Source: Bettongia penicillata ogilbyi
Taxonomy: Eukaryota; Chordata; Mammalia; Diprotodontia; Potoroidae
NCBI GenBank assembly: GCA_023548195.1
Contig: JAJHZJ010000220.1
Span: 2,053,279 to 2,117,278 of the forward strand
Direction of reading: 5' to 3'
DNA: 64,000 bases
How positions within the stretch are numbered: the stretch's first letter is position 1; each line of letters opens with the position of its first letter. The notes under the pieces were generated by a model that was not told the origin of the DNA, did no database searches, and was given only the letters and a program-made list of their open reading frames with translations. A program made the position numbers and the translations under genes. Positions 54,930 to 64,000 of the stretch are shown in pieces.

Positions 54930-56130
54930 AATGAAGTAATTCTTGAAAACTTAACTAAGCAAAATCACCTTAAGGTCATCTATAGAAAGAGAATCACAAC
55001 CAAGCATGAAATTGAACAGATATTCTAGGATTTCTATGGAAAAATATTCCTAGCAACAACAATAAGGTAATTACAAAATTTAGGTTCTACTTCCTCAATT
55101 CTAAAATTATTTTATGATGAAGGAGGAAGTTACTTGACAAGTGACACTTAAAAAATATAAATTGGGAAGAGTGGATGGACCTGAACAAATACATAATGAA
55201 AGCATGTCATGGTGAAGATGACATAATTTTGCCAGCATTCAGGTTAAATTTCAAGATGGATGTAAAGAAGGGAAGATTATGAAGAAATGGAGAAGAGTAT
55301 GAGTGTGATGATTTAAAAAAATAAAAAGTAACCCAGAGGACATCATCAATTATTAATACATATTTATGTATACATATTATCACACATACATATACATACA
55401 TATTACTACATATCTATTTGATCATCCTCATTGTTCCTTATGAGAATGATCTATAAATGCATTAAGGTTTTCTTTGAAGAAAGGTATCTTTAAGTAAATA
55501 TTCTACAGTGGATCACATTTTCAGACTAACTAGCAAAAAGAATATAAAACTTGACTATGTCCTTTAAAAATTTCCAAGACCAGATCAAAACAAAACTTTT
55601 ATTCTCTATATCAAAATTCAGCTTTAGAGGCATTGTTCACATAGATATCTGCAACACATTGCAGATCATCCTTTTAACATTAATATTCTCCTAGTGTTAC
55701 TATGTACTGACAAATCTTGCTATAACATTATCTTAAAAGGATCCTGATTATATTTGATCTACAGGGCAGTGAAAAGATTTTTTTCATGGTGTAGTAAGTG
55801 GAACCATGCAGTGATGACATGTGGATGAGAAGTGTGGAAGGAAAACATTAAGTGCATTTGTGATTGGAAAAGGAGTTGGGTTGGTCTTATGTCAAGAGTC
55901 AGGGTTAACAGATAAGACGGTCTAAGAATAACACTGTAATCTGTAAAATATTGAAGAAGCCAAATGGTAGATTCAATTTATGGGGTGGATCCTCTAAAAA
56001 TCTTTATGGAAAAATAGGAGCAATATTTGCATAGAATAAAAGGGTATAGATGAGTTGTGACAAGAATTGGAAGGAGATCATCCTCATCAATGAGAAGGCC
56101 AATCCATTGAAATATTTAAATATGATCAAG
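54930..56130 (+). mobile_element. RTE-clade LINE ORF2 remnant
   Basis: Blocks: 'aagagaatcacaaccaagca' with 'tgaaattgaacagatattct' and 'aggatttctatgg' (upstream of the RT), 'tctacagtggatcacatttt' (within the RT), 'agtgtggaaggaaaacatta', 'gagtcagggttaacagataa', 'gtggatcctctaaaaatctt', 'caagaattggaaggagatca'. The order fits an RTE polymerase with internal deletions. Frames are broken. It is more diverged than the copy at 5125-5515 and lacks that copy's tail. Confidence 0.5.
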
Positions 56131-57390
56131 TACGATATGTTGTCTTGTGAGACATATCAACAAAATTTAACTATGACTAAATAACTATGACATTTTATCA
56201 AAATTCATGTGCTCACAAAGTCAAATATATTTCTCAGTTTTTACTCTCAGTTTCTAATACTTTCATTTTTCTAATTGCCAACTAAATGTATTTATTTTAT
56301 TTGATTTGAACCTAACTTATTTTTTCTTCTTCTTTGAGAGAAGGTATTTAGCAATATTTATCTTTTTCTTCTTTACAGTTAATCATTCAGGAATACTTCA
56401 GTTGTGAAATAAAATTTGTTCTATCTTTTAAAAAAATCTCAAAATCTAAGAAAGTTCGTGTAAAATCTCTTCTCAGAGACTCAAAACTAAAAGAGCCTTC
56501 TTTCAATATATAGCTAAATGTGGTAACATGCTATTGCTCAAGCAAACGGAGTAAGCAGGCTGATCCTAGTAGGCTGAAATTGCTTCACTTATGCAAATAA
56601 ACTGACACATATTTAACAGCTACTCTCCACCCACTACTTTCTCTTACTAACAATACAATAGCAAAAGAAGTGATCAAGAGATAAAATAAAAGATGAAAAG
56701 TGGATGAGATAAAGTAAACCTTTATAATTTTTATGCAATATATGTTCATTGCTTTTTAAAAAAGCTTTTTTAAAATTTTCAGATATTCAGTAAACTCTAC
56801 CCAACCCTCCCCCTTTTTTGTTCGAATTTTCTTAATTTTATTTTAAATAAAATACATTTTAAATTAGTGCCTAGTATGTGCAATTTATGCAAATATCCTT
56901 TAAACATTTAATCATGTTATACCATGGAGTAATTGTCCACCAGTTTATATTCCTAATTTCTTTCCTAGTTGACTTGATCACTGAATCCCCCTACTAATTT
57001 TACACTCATACATCAAGTGGTAGAAGGAAAATCATTTCTAAAAATGATTATTCTGCTCATCTTTAAAGACCTTCAGTGATTACAAGCTCACAACCCACCA
57101 AAGTCACATGTGCTACTTTGGAATAGTTCTAATTTTTTGGCAGCTTTCCACCCTTATTTGAGCCCAAATCTGCCTCTGTACTCTTGCCAATCATCCATTG
57201 CTCGTGACTCTTTACTTTGGGATCAAGTAAAGAAAATGCAATTATAATTTCACAATTCCTTCACTCGGGTATCACATAAAGGGTTAACAAGAAGTCAGGC
57301 AAGTTATTTGGTGTCATTTATATCATGGGAAAGTGAAGAATCAGGATATATTAGGAGGAGGTAAGATTTTTTTTTTTTTTTGCTTTCAAT
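56131..57390. other. Unassigned AT-rich sequence
   Basis: No gene. About 57040-57200 may be an unrecognised old repeat. Confidence 0.4.
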
Positions 57391-57394
57391 TCTC

Positions 57395-57765
57395 CCAGAA
57401 AATTAACTAAGGGTGTGCATATAAATTGAAGAATGCCTGAAGAAATTATGATATATGAACATAATAGAAGATTAGTGTGCCACAAAAAAGTGGTAAAAGG
57501 AATGACTTTAGAAAAAAACCTGAGAAAATTTGTATAAGCTGATATAGATTGAAATGAACAGAACAGTTTAGTCAATAACAAAAACATTATAAAGTCAACT
57601 TCTCAAAGAATTTAGAATTGATCAGTGCAATGACCAGCTACTATTTCCATGAACCTATGATCAAACATGGTACGTACCTTCTTTCAGAGAAATGATGAAT
57701 TCAAGTTGCAGAATGACATAAACATTTTTGAACAGTCAATGTAAGAATTTTTTTTTATGTCTATG
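57395..57765 (+). mobile_element. L1 3' end (sense), second subtype
   Basis: 'gcctgaagaaattatgatat', 'attagtgtgccacaaaaaag', 'aaacctgagaaaatttgtat', 'gatatagattgaaatgaaca', 'gatcagtgcaatgaccagct', 'tttcagagaaatgatgaatt'. It corresponds to the end of ORF2 and the 3' UTR but has a 3' UTR different from the 38370 copy. Confidence 0.7.
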
Positions 57766-57769
57766 TATA

Positions 57770-58042
57770 TTCAATAATGTTAGCTGATATTTGTATAGTA
57801 CTTTTTATAACACGTTTTGCAAAGTGTTTTACATACATCTTATTTTAACTTCACAAGCACTTTGGGAGGTAAATAACATTATTGTCCCCACTTTACAGAT
57901 GAAGAAATTAAGGGAGAGAGAGGTTTAATTACTTTCCCAAGGCCACACAGCTGTGACATATCTGAGACCAAATTTGAATTCAAGTCTTCTTGACTCCAGG
58001 TACAACACCTTCTCCATGGAATCACCGAGCTACCTTTGATAT
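57770..58042 (-). repeat. THER1/MIR CORE-SINE, nearly full length
   Basis: 'tgcaaagtgttttacataca', 'aacttcacaagcactttggg', 'attgtccccactttacagat', 'ttcccaaggccacacagctg', 'aatttgaattcaagtcttct', 'ccgagctacct'. Confidence 0.9.
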
Positions 58043-58229
58043 AAGAGGATTTTTGTTGCTGTTTTCTCTTCTTTTTTCTTTTTTTAGTTCTTGATTCGGA
58101 GAAGGAAGGGTGAGAGAATAAAGACTTGTTAGTTGAAAGAAATAAAATTATTATAAGAACTTTTTTTATGAATGCCATACTTCTCAAAAAGAGAAGTCAA
58201 AGTCTTTGTTTCAGTACAAAGATATAGAA

Positions 58230-58590
58230 AAGGAAACCTACAATTTACCTCCCTGGGATGACGAAAAATACTGGACACTATGCTTTTGTCTCTGAACCTT
58301 ATCTCCATCACCTCCCTTTCATGAGGTAGATAATGTGCTTAATTATAGGTCTTCTAAAGACATGGTTAGTCATTTTTTTAATCAAAGTTCCAAAGCCTCT
58401 CAAATTTAATTTTTCTTTACATTATTGCTATCCACGTATGAATTTTTGTCATATTTCTGCTTATTTCACTTTCTTAGTTCACAAAAGGATTATCTGATTC
58501 ATCTCTCATGATTTCTTCTGACATAAAAAACACTGCTTTCCATTCATAAGCCACAATTTTTTCAGTCAATCCCAATTTATCTAAGTCAAA
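58230..58590 (-). mobile_element. L1 3' region (antisense)
   Basis: 'gacactatgcttttgtctct', 'tcatgaggtagataatgtgc', 'atttttctttacattattgc', 'tgcttatttcactttcttag', 'cttctgacataaaaaacact', 'gctttccattcataagccac', 'tcagtcaatcccaatttatc'. This is the reverse complement of the L1 region spanning the end of ORF2 to the 3' UTR (compare 38510-38620). Confidence 0.7.
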
Positions 58591-59153
58591 GGAAGATGAA
58601 AGAATTTCCTTAGATTGATTTTCCTTGCTATACTTTCCTCACCTCCTGTATTTTAATCTCTGCTTCATGATAACGAAATTTGCTTAGTTTGTAACTATTC
58701 CCTTGCTGATGTTATCTTGCCTTTTAAATCCCCCTTCCATTCTCATTTGTTTTCTTATTAAATTGGATGTATTTCTACACCGGCCTCTGTGTTTGTTCAA
58801 TCCTGCTCTGTCCATTACAGACAAGAGTAAGATTCATCTGATAACTACTCCCTCTTTCCCCATCTCTATGTTTGTATATATTCTTTTCATGTCATCAGTC
58901 TTCTTTGAGAATGAAAGATAAACAACAGTAGCAACAACATTATATACCAATTATGAAAAATGAATTGTTCCACCCGGGGGACTCAGATGTAAGTGCAAGC
59001 AAGGTAGGATTTTTGTTGTTGCTGTTTTTTTCCTTCAGTTTTGAGGCTCATGCAAAATTGTAAACATCTGAAGAATCAATCTCATTTGAACCCTGGTAAT
59101 TCACCACTGTAACACATCAGGTGCTGAGTCATGTAGGTTTTGGCTTCTGAGTC

Positions 59154-59157
<4 letters not shown>
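58591..59157. other. Unassigned sequence with a SINE-tail remnant
   Basis: About 58888-58940 ('catgtcatcagtcttctttg' and 'gagaatgaaagataaacaac') resembles the 3' end of the 50870-51297 SINE family. No gene. Confidence 0.45.
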
Positions 59158-59231
<74 letters not shown>

Positions 59232-59279
59232 CTGAAGTGAGATGCACACTCATGGGAAGTTTGATGTCTCTATGATTTC

Positions 59280-59372
<93 letters not shown>

Positions 59373-59420
59373 TGAGGTGAGATGGACATTCATGGGAAAT
59401 TTGAGGTCTCTTTTATTTCC
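59158..59420. repeat. Tandem duplication of a (TA)n(TG)n unit, period 140 bp
   Basis: (TA)n at 59159-59198 then (TG)n to about 59228, then a unique block (59229-59280, 'gtgagatg...catgggaa...gtctct'). The same arrangement recurs: (TA)n at 59284-59315, (TG)n to 59370, block at 59369-59420. Matching bases in the two blocks are 140 bp apart and differ at about ten positions. Confidence 0.9.
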
Positions 59421-60340
59421 CAGAGGTCACTTAGAGTTGTTAAGGGATGTTCCCATCTTTGTGTACCCAGGTGTTGGTGCTCTCTAGGTCCAGTGATATT
59501 TCCATTACTCTGTTTAAACAGTTGGAGCCCTGTCTGTTGGATCTTTACTCACTTCTTTACCTTTACCTTCTACTTATTCCAGTTATTGTATTATTTTGCT
59601 GTGCTCAGAGCCCAGAATGGAGTAGGCCCTCCCTATGTAATGCTGGGGGAAGACTAACTGCCTCAGAGTTGAGGTGGTGCAGGCCAGAGATTGAGGTTGG
59701 GGGCAGGAGCCCCTGGAGTCTGCTGTGCCTCAACCCAGGTAAGAGGAGGAAGAGTTTGGAATAGAGCAGTCTCTTCCCCTGTGAGGTAGAACATAGAGCA
59801 GGAGCAGAGAGCTTCTTGCATGTGAACCCAGGAGCCATGAGCAGTTAGCCCTTGCAGGAAGAGGAACCCCAGAGCTCAGAACTTAGCCCTAAGTCAAGAT
59901 GGAGGCTTTGCAGCAGAGCAGGAGCAGTGAGAATGATTTTCTGCTGCATCCCTCTGGGATGAGTGTGGAACAAGGGGATGGAGTTGTCTGTGATAGGATG
60001 AGGATAGTGCCATAACCTGCAGGGACCCACCCTATTGACTTTGTTTCCAGCTGCCCCTCAGGACTTAAAAGCATGGGCTGGAGCACTGGCAAGATTTGAA
60101 CTCTTTGGCTCATTTAAGCATGTGTGAACCTGAGAGTGCCAGGTGGGAACCTGCAACAGCAGCATGGGGAGAAGGACACACCTCCCAAGAGGACTTTACT
60201 TGGATACTCTGTTTTGAATTGAAGGTATTGTAAGATACTGTGACCTAGGAGTACAATGTGTGATATTTTCTGCTGGCCTTGAGCATGTGTTGTGTTAATG
60301 GAAGATCCTGGCCTGGGATAACCTGATTATATAAACAAGT
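59421..60340. other. GC-richer island, unassigned (possible old LTR or host sequence)
   Basis: It is distinctly richer in G and C than either flank and has no microsatellite. Several overlapping small ORFs lie on both strands (59382-59657, 59447-59764, 59605-59838). No domain is recognisable and codon pattern gives no clear frame. 'cccaggtaagagg' at about 59734 is a donor-like site. It could be a retroviral LTR remnant, an exon-containing stretch or an unnamed repeat. Confidence 0.35.
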
Positions 60341-60872
60341 ATAAAGTTGAGGGTATGCTATGTTATGTTATATACTTTTGCATCTGTATCAGCCCTCAGG
60401 TGTGCTGTGCTGATTGGCATTAAACTGAGGCAAAACTCAGCAAAGGCAAGCAACACACACAAAGTGCAGTCAGGAGTAGAGACTGCTACAGGCCCCAGCT
60501 TAAGAACGATAGCTGAAAAGAAGTCTAAATTAAAGAAAATATCAATCAGTAATTTGAAAAACAGCAAAAACAACTCCATAACAGCTGACTGTTTGTATAT
60601 GAGTTGTCTGGTAACTGAAAGGGGCAAAAAAGAAATCCATGCCTGAAAAAAGTTTAATTTTGGCTGTTGTTGTTTTTCCCTGTTAAAAATAAAGATGAAA
60701 AGGGCCAAAAATGGCTGTCAGAGTGAGAAGTAAACTGTATCATTCCCACATACCTACTGCACACAGAAGAACACAAGCGCACTTTAGAAAAATTAAGCAG
60801 GTTCTACAATTTCACATCCTGGGGTAGAAGATGATGCTATACTTTCTCAATGCTTTCTTTTTTATGCTTAAG
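60341..60872. other. Unassigned sequence upstream of the exon candidate
   Basis: No repeat recognised. The two overlapping ORFs (60347-60646 plus, 60358-60708 minus) have no domain. Confidence 0.4.
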
Positions 60873-60920
60873 GATTTGCTGGAGCTGACGTGGGAGCAAG
60901 TCAGTCTGCCACCAGTTCAG
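60873..60920 (+). CDS. Candidate 48-nt cassette exon of an unknown host gene
   Basis: An acceptor-like run ('tgctttcttttttatgctta' then 'ag') precedes 48 nt that end 'ccagttcag' before a donor-like 'gtaacc'. The length is a multiple of three, so inclusion would keep the reading frame. Two frames are open. Phase 0 reads DLLELTWEQVSLPPVQ. Phase 1 reads roughly FAGADVGASQSATSS between split glycine codons, a Ser/Ala-rich linker-like peptide. The third frame hits a stop. The segment is more GC-rich than its flanks. I do not recognise the gene, no partner exon is visible in the window, and short pseudo-exons are common by chance. This is a candidate only. Confidence 0.3.
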
Positions 60921-61009
60921 GTAACCATCTTGGTTAGAAGTTGAATTTCTTTATAAAATGATTTTTAAGTCCTTAGTTTTCACTTCTCAAAATATAATAG
61001 TATGACAAT
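60921..61009. other. Sequence after the exon candidate
   Basis: AT-rich and unassigned. Confidence 0.4.
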
Positions 61010-61011
61010 AT

Positions 61012-61240
61012 TAATACTTCATATATAGTAGCTGAAGGTTTTCAAGATGTTTTCCTTAGAGTAAGCTTTTGAAAGAGGTTCTTTAAATAATAGTTTTCTT
61101 ATTTTACAGATGAGGAAATATAGATTCTGAGAAGTTAAGTTGATTTTCCATGATTACATAACTAGTAAATTTCCGAGGAGGAATTAAAATAGGGTCTCTT
61201 GACTTTAGATCTACTTTCTATGTCATAAGCCCTCTCTAAG
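61012..61240 (-). repeat. MIR-type SINE
   Basis: 'tcttattttacagatgagga', 'aatatagattctgagaagtt', 'catgattacataactagtaa', 'gtctcttgactttagatcta' is antisense MIR. Confidence 0.7.
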
Positions 61241-62075
61241 AACAAAACATATACATACCAATGAGATACTTTTATCCACAATATTCTATTGTAATGAAAA
61301 TAGACTGTTGGCTATTTAAATTCACCCACTGAAATGAAGTCAAAATCGCCAAAAATAGCATATTTTATAATATGAAATGACACCAGCAATAAACAAAATG
61401 TGGTACTAGGAAAAGTTTTAAATTTTCAAGTAATATTCTGCTTTTAGGACCATGTAATGGTTTCACTATCTCACCTTTCAACCCAAGTGTCATATTGTCA
61501 CAGTTTTGCTGCTTGTGCCAGTTACTTTTAAACAATGTCATGTTACTTGAGACGAATATTACAGCACTATTGAATTACTTGGACCAAAATATTGACTCCA
61601 ACATCTAACCGTATATATTGGTGCATTCATTTAAATTATACTGTGATGCATCTCATAAAATAGCAGACATCTACAATCTACATAGTGGCATAGCTACAAT
61701 CTGCTTCATTCATTTTGAAATTACCCTTTCCTAGTATTTGTGTGATATTATCTAAAATTACCCTATGAATTTCACCTCAGGCATGCTTATCTTGTGTAGC
61801 ATTCTAAGCAATAGATTATTACTGCTGGCACATAATATTACCTACATATTGAAAATATCTCCTAAATATGAGATCGCATGGTTGGACATTGTGAAGTATT
61901 GCATTTGGAATGTAGAGTTAGTATTCATTTTACAAAGTGATTTTTACTTTTATTCAAATCCTTAAGTAGTTTTGCTACTCTCTGTGATACATTTAAAAAC
62001 AGATAAAGCCAAGTGTATCTAAATAGTATTAATAAAAATAATTACACTTATGCAATAAAACAATTAAATATTTTC
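61241..62075. other. Unassigned AT-rich sequence
   Basis: No repeat or gene recognised. Confidence 0.4.
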
Positions 62076-62079
62076 TATT

Positions 62080-62250
62080 TGATTCAATAATTTGATGAGG
62101 TTAAGAGTAAAAGTATTATTTCCTCTAAATTATAGATGAGGAATTGAGTTTTTGAGATAATTTATAGAATCATAATTAACTGTAGAGCCAAAGGTAACCT
62201 CAACAGTCATCTCCTAATAACCAAAACAGAAACCCTATTGCAGCAAGCTT
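62080..62250. repeat. Worn MIR-like fragments
   Basis: 'ctaaattatagatgaggaat' and 'ttatagaatcataattaact', with 'aacctcaacagtcatctcct', resemble MIR-family CORE or flank text. Orientation is unclear. Confidence 0.35.
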
Positions 62251-62570
62251 GCTTCGTGATTACAGGAAACCTAGCTTGGATTCCCAGGGAGTATGAATAG
62301 GAGATAACGAATTCTTCTATGCTTTTCACCTTTTACTCTATTACTGAAAAATTAGTTTGAAACCTTAGGTAGAATGTAGAAATCTTGTGGAAGGTGTTAG
62401 TTGGTCACTATGGGAAGTGGATGGGGTAAAGGAAATATTTGTATCTCCAAGATTCATTGACAAAACAGAAATAATACTTGATCTGTACTATTATATAAAA
62501 ATAGATATAGCAAATTAATACATGTGTGCGTTTGTGTGTAAATGTGTGATATATTCATACTACATAATAA
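62251..62570. other. Unassigned sequence
   Basis: Nothing recognised. Confidence 0.4.
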
Positions 62571-62571
62571 G

Positions 62572-62655
62572 AGTCTTGAAGCCAGATTTGAGCTAAGGAA
62601 GATGAGTTTTTCCAACTCTAGGCCCAGCACACTATCCCCTGCATCACTAAATTGC
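62572..62655 (-). mobile_element. tRNA-SINE/THER1 head fragment
   Basis: 'gccagatttgagctaaggaa', 'gatgagtttttccaactcta', 'ggcccagcacactatcccct' is the antisense head. It faces a plus-strand SINE immediately to the right. Confidence 0.65.
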
Positions 62656-62815
62656 AGAGAGGGTAGAGAGGGTGAGGTCAGGAAGACCTCAGTTAAACAA
62701 TTATTAGCTGTATGATCATGGACAAGTCACCTAACCCTGTTTGTCTCAATTTCCTTTGCCAAGAAAACCCTAAATAGGGTCATGAAAAGTCAGAGAAGAC
62801 AAGCTGAACACCAAC
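62656..62815 (+). mobile_element. tRNA-SINE with RTE-like tail, internally deleted
   Basis: 'gaggtcaggaagacctcagt', 'ctgtatgatcatggacaagt', 'cacctaaccctgtttgtctc', then directly 'tttgccaagaaaaccctaaa' and the tail 'gtcagagaagacaagctgaa'. About 45 bp of the usual middle ('cttcatctgtaaaatgag...') is missing. Confidence 0.8.
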
Positions 62816-64000
62816 AGCTGCATATGTACATAGTACATATATACTGCATATGCATATGTACCTATTTATCTAGGTGTGTTATATGTTAAAGGAAAATCAT
62901 GTGCATGTATGTATATGTTTATAAAAGAAACTGAGATTTATGGAACATGGCTTAAAATAATGGCAAGATCTTAGCCAAGGATGGAGTGATTCAAACAAAG
63001 AATTTTAGAAGTATATTTCTCTCTAAGGTTCTTGTAAGTACACAATTATATACTTTTCAAAGAGTAATAATTTTGTCTCTGCTTACATTTATTCAGCCAT
63101 TTTTTCTAGTCTTTGTTGCTATTGCTAGTTTTTCTAGAACTATACAAAATGGTAGTTGTATTTGGATAAGGGACACCTTTGTGTCATCCCTAAAATTACT
63201 GGAAAGCACTCTAGTTTATCCCTATTACATGTAATGTTATCTCTTTGTTTAGACAAAGTTGTTCTATTTTAAGAACAACTCCCATTGACTAAATCACTTT
63301 GACTATTATAAATATCCAAATTAAGTAAAAAGTACATACCCTCAGAAACAGCAGGGTGTCCTTCAGTCTTGTCTCACTCAGTATCTTCTGTTCCTTAGAT
63401 AAAAGTTTCTGTGGTAAAAGTGCTTGAGGTTGTGAGGTGAAAGTTCATGAGGTGAAATTTCTTGAAGTTGAGAGTAAGATAGAAGTTGAGGTGAAATTTC
63501 TTGATGCCTGGTTCCTCTCCTTCAAGAGCTGACTGCCCTTGGAACTTAATGTTTGCCAATTCAGTGGAGTCAGCCTGGAGATGTCTACATCTCACTCAGG
63601 ATAAACAGATGAAGAATATGCATCTTTATATTCCCATTCAGTTGTCCCAACATCATTATCTAATGTTTCTTAAATTATATTCAAGTCTTTAAAATTTTTG
63701 TTCTTTTTTTGTTAGATTTGCTTAGGTTACTTGCATATAGGTCAATTTGTGATTGTGCACTGGAAAATGGCCCACTTTGGTGATTTCTCCTTCATCTTCT
63801 TACCACAACTTGGTCTAGTTATCTTCTGAGATCTTTGTTTAAAGAAGTGGGAGAGAAACCCTTAATTTTTTTTCTAGTTTTGTTACCTAGTCATTCCAAG
63901 ACAATTGGCTCTTAAAACTACCTTTCTACAGAATCATAGGTGTATTAGTGTCTGGGGGCATACTCCACCCATCTTGGGGTCATCACCTTATTGTGGTACA
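62816..64000. other. Unassigned sequence to the window end
   Basis: A 17-bp direct repeat, gaggtgaaatttcttga, lies at 63449-63465 and 63488-63504 (39 bp apart) inside a GAGGTGA-rich patch (63400-63505). No gene or known transposon. Confidence 0.45.

Noticed and set aside
1..64000. Other structural RNA genes (U6, U1, U2, 5S, Y RNA, intact tRNA)
   Set aside because: I looked for their characteristic words and saw none apart from tRNA-derived SINE heads and the 7SL pseudogene. A covariance-model scan would be decisive.

Overview
The window is AT-rich, repeat-dense mammalian nuclear DNA. The repeats point to a marsupial. They include tRNA-derived SINEs whose 3' tail matches an RTE LINE, a SINE family reading '...gtgagggagggctgtgcaa...', marsupial-type L1 3' ends, and a HAL1-type element (L1 ORF1 without ORF2). 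Old L2, MIR/THER1, CR1/L3 and hAT copies that all mammals share lie beneath these. I cannot tell American from Australian marsupials from sequence alone. No bacterial, plasmid or phage features are present.

No host protein-coding gene can be assembled. The window looks like one or more long introns or an intergenic desert. The only host exon candidate is a 48-nt open segment with good splice signals at 60873-60920. Nearly all other ORFs are chance ORFs, simple-repeat ORFs or fossils of mobile elements. The one long intact ORF (26704-27801, 365 codons) is an L1-type ORF1p.

Layout. 0.5-9 kb: a short L1 3' end with a perfect 14-bp target duplication, a hAT-like element, an antisense L2 with a nested SINE, a GA-rich array with a 105-bp internal duplication, an RTE 3' end, and MIR/L2 fragments. 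9-20 kb: an antisense L1 end, a full SINE, a long sense L2 split by a (TCTA)n tract, a CR1/L3 fragment and more SINEs. 20-26 kb: a compound microsatellite flanking a SINE, a possible solo LTR, little-repeated sequence, then an antisense L2. 26.17-28.85 kb: the HAL1 element, with a CpG-rich 5' region carrying about three tandem monomers, intact ORF1, and a 3' UTR in place of ORF2. 29-36 kb: fragmented MIR/SINE/L2. 36.4-36.7 kb: a retroposed 7SL (SRP) RNA pseudogene on the minus strand. 37-41 kb: a CR1/L3 3' end, an L1 3' end and an opposed L1 5' end. 42-50 kb: an RFX-like palindrome, a 245-bp GGAA array, a hAT remnant, TAAT-rich non-repeat stretches, a SINE and a long antisense L2. 50-64 kb: a sense L2, a long marsupial SINE, an RTE body, a THER1, paired L1 ends, a duplicated (TA)n(TG)n tract, a GC-richer island, the candidate exon, and more MIR/SINE.

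The elements are linked by their machinery. The RTE copies end in the same motif as the tRNA-SINEs, so RTE is the likely driver of those SINEs. L1 machinery explains the L1/HAL1 copies and the A-tailed 7SL pseudogene. Family names come from recognising sequence patterns, not from a database search, and most repeat boundaries are accurate only to about 10-30 bp.
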